Source: Actinomycetes bacterium
Lineage (GTDB): Bacteria; Actinomycetota; Actinomycetes; Propionibacteriales; Propionibacteriaceae
Direction: 5' to 3'
DNA: 8,850 nt
Assembly: GCA_023412435.1 (NCBI GenBank)
Contig: JAEYNS010000274.1
Span: 1 to 8,850 of the forward strand
Shown here: positions 6,415 through 8,850 of the stretch, piece by piece
How the letters are laid out: each line of letters starts with the position of its first letter
Numbering within the stretch: the stretch's first letter is position 1
Notes under the pieces: generated by a model
What the model saw: only the letters and a program-made list of their open reading frames with translations
What the model was told of the DNA's origin: nothing
Database searches by the model: none
Made by a program: the position numbers and the translations under genes

Positions 6415-6522
6415 CCACGGGTGCGCCGCCAGAGTGCCGGTTGGCTCGACAGTGGCCCGGGCCGCCGTGGAGCTGACGCGGCGCGGCTCTCTCCTCTGCC
6501 TCCCTGGGACTGGCGGCGACGA

Positions 6523-6633
6523 TCAGCGCGGCGTCCAGGCGTCGGCTTTCGCGATGTTGGCGTCGACGGCGCCGACTCCGTCGCCGGGCAGGCGGGCCTG
6601 GCTGGTGTACTGCCAGATCGACCAGCCACCCCG
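6523..6633 (-). pseudogene. Cut-off C-terminal end of the GH25 lysozyme gene
   Basis: Directly after the TGA at 6634-6636, and in the same frame, 36 codons remain open up to a second TGA at 6523-6525. They encode RGGWSIWQYTS, then a PGDGVGAVDANIA stretch, then ADAWTPR. W-x-x-WQY(T/S) followed by a small-residue loop and VD-x-N is the usual last strand of GH25-type domains, so this is the true end of the upstream protein. No ribosome-binding site or start codon precedes it. It is therefore reached only by stop-codon readthrough, or it is dead, or the TGA is a sequencing error. With it the full protein would have 456 residues. Confidence 0.75.
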
Positions 6634-7893
6634 TCAGATCCAGGGCCCGACCCGCGGCTCGGACTCGGGGATGCGGCCGTTGTCGGTTCCCCAGGAGGCC
6701 ACCCAGAGTCTCGCGATCCGGGCAACGTCGGCCCATGCGTAGTACCAGCCGGCGGTCTCGATGGTGGTGTTGGCGCTCATGTACACGTACAGATTGGCGT
6801 GGTAGCCGTCGCTGGTGAGCTGGTGGCGCACGGCGGTCAGGAACTCCAGCGCTTCATCGGGGGTCCAGTGACGCAATTCGTGGCGGTAGGTGGTGCCGTC
6901 ATCGGTAGTCAGCCTCCGGGTGGTGCCCTGCTCGATGTCCAGCACGAGCGGGTCCGTGCTGTGCCGGCTGTAGTTCCCGTGCTTAGTCAGCCAGGAGACG
7001 AAGAGGGTGGCCGACCGGGTGGGGGTGTTGCCGCCGGCGAGCAGCCCGCCCGGCGTGGTGTCGATAGAGGCGAGCCAGCCGTTGAACCAGTAGTGGCCCA
7101 GCGACAAGCCGGCCTCCGTGGCCGCGCGGGCCAGCGTCGGGTAGGCGCAGTCCCTGGTGGCAGGGACCTGCTTCGTCCTGCCGGGCTTGCCGGTGCACAC
7201 ATCGGTGTACTCGTAGTTGATCGGACGGTCCCCGCTGCCGGTCCGAAGGATCGTGAACCCGTCGTTGCCAGTCCAGGCCCTGACGGCGGAAAGGCGGATC
7301 CGGCCGCGCGGCGTGTGCTGGTAGGCGGACAGATCGAGGCCCTGACGCAGCCCGCTCAGCCCGAAGGCCCGCTCGGCGTCCCTGGCAGGAGTGTTGGTCG
7401 GTCTCACCACCGTCAGGGTCGCGACCTTCGAGGTGACCCGGCCGTGCTCTCCGGTGACCCTCACGCGGAACTGGGTACCGGTGCGCCAGTCCCGGGCCCG
7501 GGCGGTGTACTTCGCGGATGTGGCACCCTTGATGGCCCTCCACTTCCCGGTCTTCCCTGCGCGCTGCTGCCAGGCGTAGGTGAGCTTGCGTCCGACCGCC
7601 TTGACGGCGAAGGTCGCCTTGGTGCGGATGCCGTAGACGCCGATCGTCGCGTCGGTCAGGTCACCGACTATCTCTGTCACCGTCGGTTCCGGTGGTGCGG
7701 GGGTCACGGACTGCGTGGGCTGCGGGTCCCTTGTCGGCGTGGGTTGGGGAGCCTTGGCCGGGCTGGTCGTTGTGGCGGACGGAGGCTGTGCCGGGGACGG
7801 AGGCGCGGACTGATCGGTGATCGCGCAGCCTGCGAGCAATCCGAGGACCAGGACGCCCGCCAGCCCCGCCGTCGAGCGGCGGTTCTCACCCAT
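6634..7893 (-). CDS. GH25-type lysozyme lipoprotein with Ig-like domain, ended by a premature TGA
   Basis: A 419-residue surface lipoprotein likely to cut the glycan strands of peptidoglycan. Signal peptide residues 1-22 end in the lipobox LLAG|C (Cys23), then comes a Pro/Thr/Ser linker (24-70). An Ig-like domain follows at about 75-165 (LTYAWQQ, WRAIKGATSAKYT, FRVRVTGEHGRVTS). The GH25-like domain starts at GLDLSAYQ (Asp187) and contains GHYWFNG (265-271), the acid pair in LVLDIE (Asp319, Glu321), LYVYMSA (368-374) and LWVASWGTDNG (396-406). The catalytic residues are present, but the frame stops after VGPWI, before the last conserved strand, which lies just downstream in the same frame. ATG at 7893 is chosen because GGGGGAGGG (7901-7909) lies 7 nt upstream and the signal peptide begins there; the earlier in-frame ATG at 7995 is too far out. 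Whether the shortened protein folds is doubtful. Confidence 0.85.
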   Translation of the reverse strand: MGENRRSTAGLAGVLVLGLLAGCAITDQSAPPSPAQPPSATTTSPAKAPQPTPTRDPQPTQSVTPAPPEPTVTEIVGDLTDATIGVYGIRTKATFAVKAVGRKLTYAWQQRAGKTGKWRAIKGATSAKYTARARDWRTGTQFRVRVTGEHGRVTSKVATLTVVRPTNTPARDAERAFGLSGLRQGLDLSAYQHTPRGRIRLSAVRAWTGNDGFTILRTGSGDRPINYEYTDVCTGKPGRTKQVPATRDCAYPTLARAATEAGLSLGHYWFNGWLASIDTTPGGLLAGGNTPTRSATLFVSWLTKHGNYSRHSTDPLVLDIEQGTTRRLTTDDGTTYRHELRHWTPDEALEFLTAVRHQLTSDGYHANLYVYMSANTTIETAGWYYAWADVARIARLWVASWGTDNGRIPESEPRVGPWI

Positions 7894-7924
7894 GGTCCGG
7901 CCCTCCCCCGCGCAGATTCGGGCC

Positions 7925-7930
7925 AGTCTA
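7925..7930 (-). promoter_or_regulatory. Possible -10 of the GH25 lipoprotein gene
   Basis: The minus strand reads TAGACT (four of six to TATAAT), 31 nt before the ATG. This would leave a leader of about 25 nt that holds the strong GGGGGAGGG site. No clear -35 is visible. Confidence 0.3.
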
Positions 7931-8038
7931 TCGGCGGCCGTGACACCGGAATCGGGACCGGCTGGGTACCCATCCCCCCGGACCGTGGCGCCCACGTCCG
8001 CCGGGCCGCTCGAGACGGACGCGGATCGTTCGGCGACC

Positions 8039-8067
8039 TTCCCAGGGCGACATTCTGGTGGTATAGC
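8039..8067 (+). promoter_or_regulatory. Promoter of the rightward membrane protein gene
   Basis: TTCCCA (8039-8044, four of six to TTGACA) is followed by a 17-bp spacer and TATAGC (8062-8067, four of six to TATAAT). A TGG directly before the -10 adds an extended -10 element. Transcription would start near 8074, giving a leader of about 38 nt before the ATG at 8112. This is the best promoter match in the window. Confidence 0.5.
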
Positions 8068-8111
8068 GGACTTGTACGCCGGTGGTGCGCCACGGGCGAG
8101 CGGAGCGGGCG

Positions 8112-8753
8112 ATGTCGAGGGTCGGCAATCAGGTCGCGCGTTGGGATCGGTACTTCACCAGCGCGGATGCCTTCCTGCTGTCGGGAGCTCTGTTCTTGTT
8201 GTTGCTCGGGGTCATGGGGCTCGTGTTCACCGAGCCCTCGATCGCCTCGCAGGTGTTCAGCCTGGTGACGTTCGTCGGCTCGGTGGTGGCGGGCGTCGTG
8301 CTCGCGTGGGTTCTGCACGGGCACCAACTGCGAGGCAGGACGTGGATCGGCATGCTGATCGGTGCTGTCGCCGGCGGCGTGCTGCTGGTCCCGGCCTTCT
8401 TCGCGCTGTTCACGTTGGCCCAGTTCGTCCCGTCCCCCTTCCCGCAGGAGGGCCCCTGGGGCGCGGTTCTGCTTCTGTTGGCCGTGGTGATCGTCTTCCT
8501 GGCGTTGCCGACCTATCACGCCGTTCGTGATCTCCTGACGCGGACCGGGGACCTGCGGGTCGCGGGCGTCCGCCTCGGCACTCTCGCGGGCATCGTGGCT
8601 GCCGTTGTCGTCACGACCGTGATCGGTGGGGAGACCGCCGAAGCCGGGATCTTCATGGTGCCCGTCGCGGCAGCAGGGGCCGTGTCCGTGACCAGCATCT
8701 CAGGGTTTGAGGCCTGGCGCTCCCGGCGCCCACGGGCCCCACAGTCGCCGTGA
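8112..8753 (+). CDS. Six-helix integral membrane protein of unknown function
   Basis: A 213-residue protein with a short basic N-terminus (MSRVGNQVARWDRYF) and hydrophobic segments at about 20-39, 47-68, 77-105, 116-137, 156-172 and 178-196, ending in a basic tail (AWRSRRPRAPQSP). The N-terminus is likely inside the cell by the positive-inside rule. No catalytic, binding or transport motif is visible and I do not recognise a family. ATG at 8112 is chosen because GGAG (8102-8105) lies 6 nt upstream; an earlier in-frame ATG at 8082 has no such site. The gene is divergent from the GH25 lipoprotein gene across about 218 bp. Its stop codon overlaps a GTG as GTGA, so another gene may follow directly. 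Confidence 0.85.
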   Translation: MSRVGNQVARWDRYFTSADAFLLSGALFLLLLGVMGLVFTEPSIASQVFSLVTFVGSVVAGVVLAWVLHGHQLRGRTWIGMLIGAVAGGVLLVPAFFALFTLAQFVPSPFPQEGPWGAVLLLLAVVIVFLALPTYHAVRDLLTRTGDLRVAGVRLGTLAGIVAAVVVTTVIGGETAEAGIFMVPVAAAGAVSVTSISGFEAWRSRRPRAPQSP

Positions 8754-8850
8754 CCGAGCCCTCGACCGCGAGGCACGGCTGGCGCCGACGGGTCACCTTC
8801 GGCAGGCGGAAGCATGGCCGGGATTGCGCGACCAGGAGGCGGCCTGGAGG
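8750..8850 (+). CDS. Possible start of a further gene, partial at right window edge
   Basis: A GTG at 8750 overlaps the previous stop codon (GTGA) and its frame stays open to the window end. The 33 codons begin VTEPSTARHGWRRR and are rich in Arg, with no recognisable domain. A second candidate is the ATG at 8814, in another frame (MAGIARPGGGLE), with an AGGCGGAAG stretch just upstream. The tail is too short to choose between them or to exclude a non-coding end. Confidence 0.25.
   Translation, partial: MTEPSTARHGWRRRVTFGRRKHGRDCATRRRPG

Noticed and set aside
6353..6736. The upstream part of the OsmC frame, which stays open to an ATG at 6736.
   Set aside because: Those 128 codons are Arg/Pro-rich and overlap the end of the GH25 frame; the OsmC fold begins at the ATG at 6352.
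6421..8268. A 615-codon open frame on the plus strand opposite the GH25 lipoprotein gene.
   Set aside because: It has a Gly/Arg/Pro-rich composition without domains and lies antisense to a gene with clear signal peptide, motifs and ribosome-binding site. Long shadow frames are normal in GC-rich DNA.
1..8850. CRISPR array, tRNA or rRNA gene, transposon, prophage or toxin-antitoxin pair.
   Set aside because: No regularly spaced direct repeats, cloverleaf with conserved arms, transposase or integrase motifs, or paired small toxin-antitoxin genes were seen on either strand.

Overview
The window is a GC-rich stretch with strong G/C preference at third codon positions, GTG as well as ATG starts, lipobox signal peptides and Ig-like tandem repeats in secreted proteins. 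This points to a high-GC Gram-positive actinobacterium. The repeat style (WLRNGKAISGAT-type with lysine-rich ends) suggests Propionibacteriales such as Nocardioidaceae or Propionibacteriaceae, but that placement is an inference from memory of the repeat style and not a database result.

Layout, left to right. A partial lipoprotein gene runs leftward off the window (1-112, -). It is divergent from a very small acidic protein gene (265-438, +), and a 12-bp perfect palindrome lies between them. The acidic gene converges, 9 bp apart, on a histidine-phosphatase gene (448-1008, -). A run of leftward genes follows: an 80-residue protein of unknown function (1119-1361), a DHA1-type MFS exporter (1400-2623), a large secreted subtilisin-like protease with four C-terminal Ig-like repeats (2699-5149), a four-helix membrane protein of an unnamed family (5310-5933), an OsmC-like protein that lacks the usual second cysteine (5960-6352), and a GH25-type lysozyme lipoprotein (6634-7893). 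The last is interrupted by an in-frame TGA; its last 36 codons are still readable downstream (6523-6633). Across a divergent promoter region, a six-helix membrane protein gene reads rightward (8112-8753) and may overlap the start of another gene by GTGA.

Probable transcription units are MFS plus small protein (38 bp apart, or 4-nt overlap), OsmC plus membrane protein (26 bp apart), and single genes for the protease, the phosphatase and the GH25 lipoprotein. Two hairpins separate the protease from the MFS gene. The common theme is the cell envelope: two lipoproteins, a secreted protease, a cell-wall hydrolase, an exporter and two membrane proteins. I see no shared pathway tying them together.

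I found no RNA genes, mobile elements, CRISPR arrays or integrated phage. I do not see a new defence or biosynthetic system here. The most interesting point is the premature TGA in the lysozyme gene, with a well-preserved continuation after it.
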